Part shown: piece by piece, positions 63,797 through 64,000 of the stretch
Position numbering within the stretch: the first letter of the stretch is position 1
How the letters are laid out: the number at the start of each line of letters is the position of its first letter
Origin: Streptomyces griseus subsp. griseus
GTDB lineage: Bacteria; Actinomycetota; Actinomycetes; Streptomycetales; Streptomycetaceae
DNA length: 64,000 bases
Direction of reading: 5' to 3'
Assembly (NCBI RefSeq): GCF_000720255.1
Contig: NZ_JOJE01000011.1
Span: forward strand, 62,001 to 126,000
Translations under genes and position numbers: made by a program
The notes under the pieces: generated by a model
The model's input: the letters and a program-made list of their open reading frames with translations, nothing else
What the model was told of the DNA's origin: nothing
The model's database searches: none

Positions 63797-64000
63797 TCAC
63801 CTCGAGATGCGGGCTTCGATGCCGTCGAGCAGGAAGTCGAGGCCGATCCGGAAGGTGTGGTCGGCGTCCAGGTGGGCGGCATCGCGCACCACCGTGGCCA
63901 GCGCGGGGAACCGGCCAGTGGCGAAGGTTCGCTCCAGATAGGGCCCGAGTGAGGCCTGCCAACGCTTCTCGTCCATCCCGGTGGCCCGCTCGGCACGCCG
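63797..64000 (-). CDS. TetR-family regulator, 3' fragment
   Basis: The last 67 codons are present; the start lies beyond the right edge. The fragment reads DEKRWQASLGPYLERT, then FRIGLDFLLDGIEARIS and a stop, the C-terminal dimerisation part typical of TetR/AcrR regulators. It lies 134 bp upstream of the serine hydrolase gene in the same direction. No HTH is visible in the window. Confidence 0.75.
   Translation of the reverse strand, partial: RRAERATGMDEKRWQASLGPYLERTFATGRFPALATVVRDAAHLDADHTFRIGLDFLLDGIEARISR

Overview
This 64 kb window is high-GC actinobacterial DNA and almost certainly comes from the core chromosome of a Streptomyces, fairly close to oriC. The evidence is the gene set (ssgR-ssgA sporulation control, fused cydCD, the copper/DyP peroxidase operon, SEC-C/DUF5926, DUF5326), GTG/TTG and apparently leaderless starts, Tat signals, rare TTA codons, and repeated parS (GTTTCACGTGAAAC) and DnaA-box sequences. 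From memory, the gene order follows the S. coelicolor region running from about SCO3978 down to about SCO3920. That would put oriC beyond the right end. No insertion sequence, prophage, CRISPR array, rRNA or tRNA gene was recognised.

Layout. 0.4-2.2 kb: a DHA2 drug exporter behind four tandem operator-like repeats. 2.2-5.8 kb: HtrA-type protease, glycerophosphodiesterase and a HATPase anti-sigma-type protein. 6-9 kb: a DUF5926 SEC-C protein, a candidate two-hairpin small RNA, a secreted protein and a prim-pol-like protein. 9.4-15 kb: a SpoIIE-type phosphatase, aminopeptidase P, a CitG-family protein, a Tat-exported intradiol dioxygenase and a second HATPase protein. 15.2-21.6 kb: a six-gene extracytoplasmic copper and DyP peroxidase block (Met/His-rich membrane protein, YcnI, Sco, PCuAC/ECuC, CopC-CopD, DyP). 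21.6-25.2 kb: pheA, a DnaA-box cluster, serS and a HAD phosphatase. 25.4-29.2 kb: two tandem ABC exporters. 29.5-33.8 kb: an EphD-like hydrolase-SDR fusion, a small protein, a luciferase-like oxidoreductase and a HAD phosphatase. 33.8-41.2 kb: an M23 peptidase and the cydA-cydB-cydCD operon with a Rex operator. 41.3-46.2 kb: pat aminotransferase, a LacI regulator with a TTA codon, a metallophosphoesterase and a membrane protein. 46.3-50 kb: thiC under a TPP riboswitch that contains a parS site, divergent from a YibE/F membrane protein with a His-rich N-terminus. 50.1-55.6 kb: ssgA, ssgR, DUF5326, cupin, holin-like protein, ptpA, a PLP enzyme and a LysR regulator with a TTA codon. 55.8-64 kb: NUDIX, flavohaemoprotein, HAD, two GNATs, an MFS/MarR divergent pair, a serine hydrolase and the 3' end of a TetR gene.

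Functional themes are copper delivery and oxidative chemistry outside the membrane, respiration under low oxygen (Rex, cytochrome bd), developmental control (ssgRA and two bldA-dependent regulators), and chromosome maintenance signals laid over ordinary genes. Eight parS or parS-like sites occur between 20 and 62 kb. Some lie in coding sequence, one lies inside the thiC riboswitch, and two are extended to perfect 30-bp palindromes that could also act as terminators.
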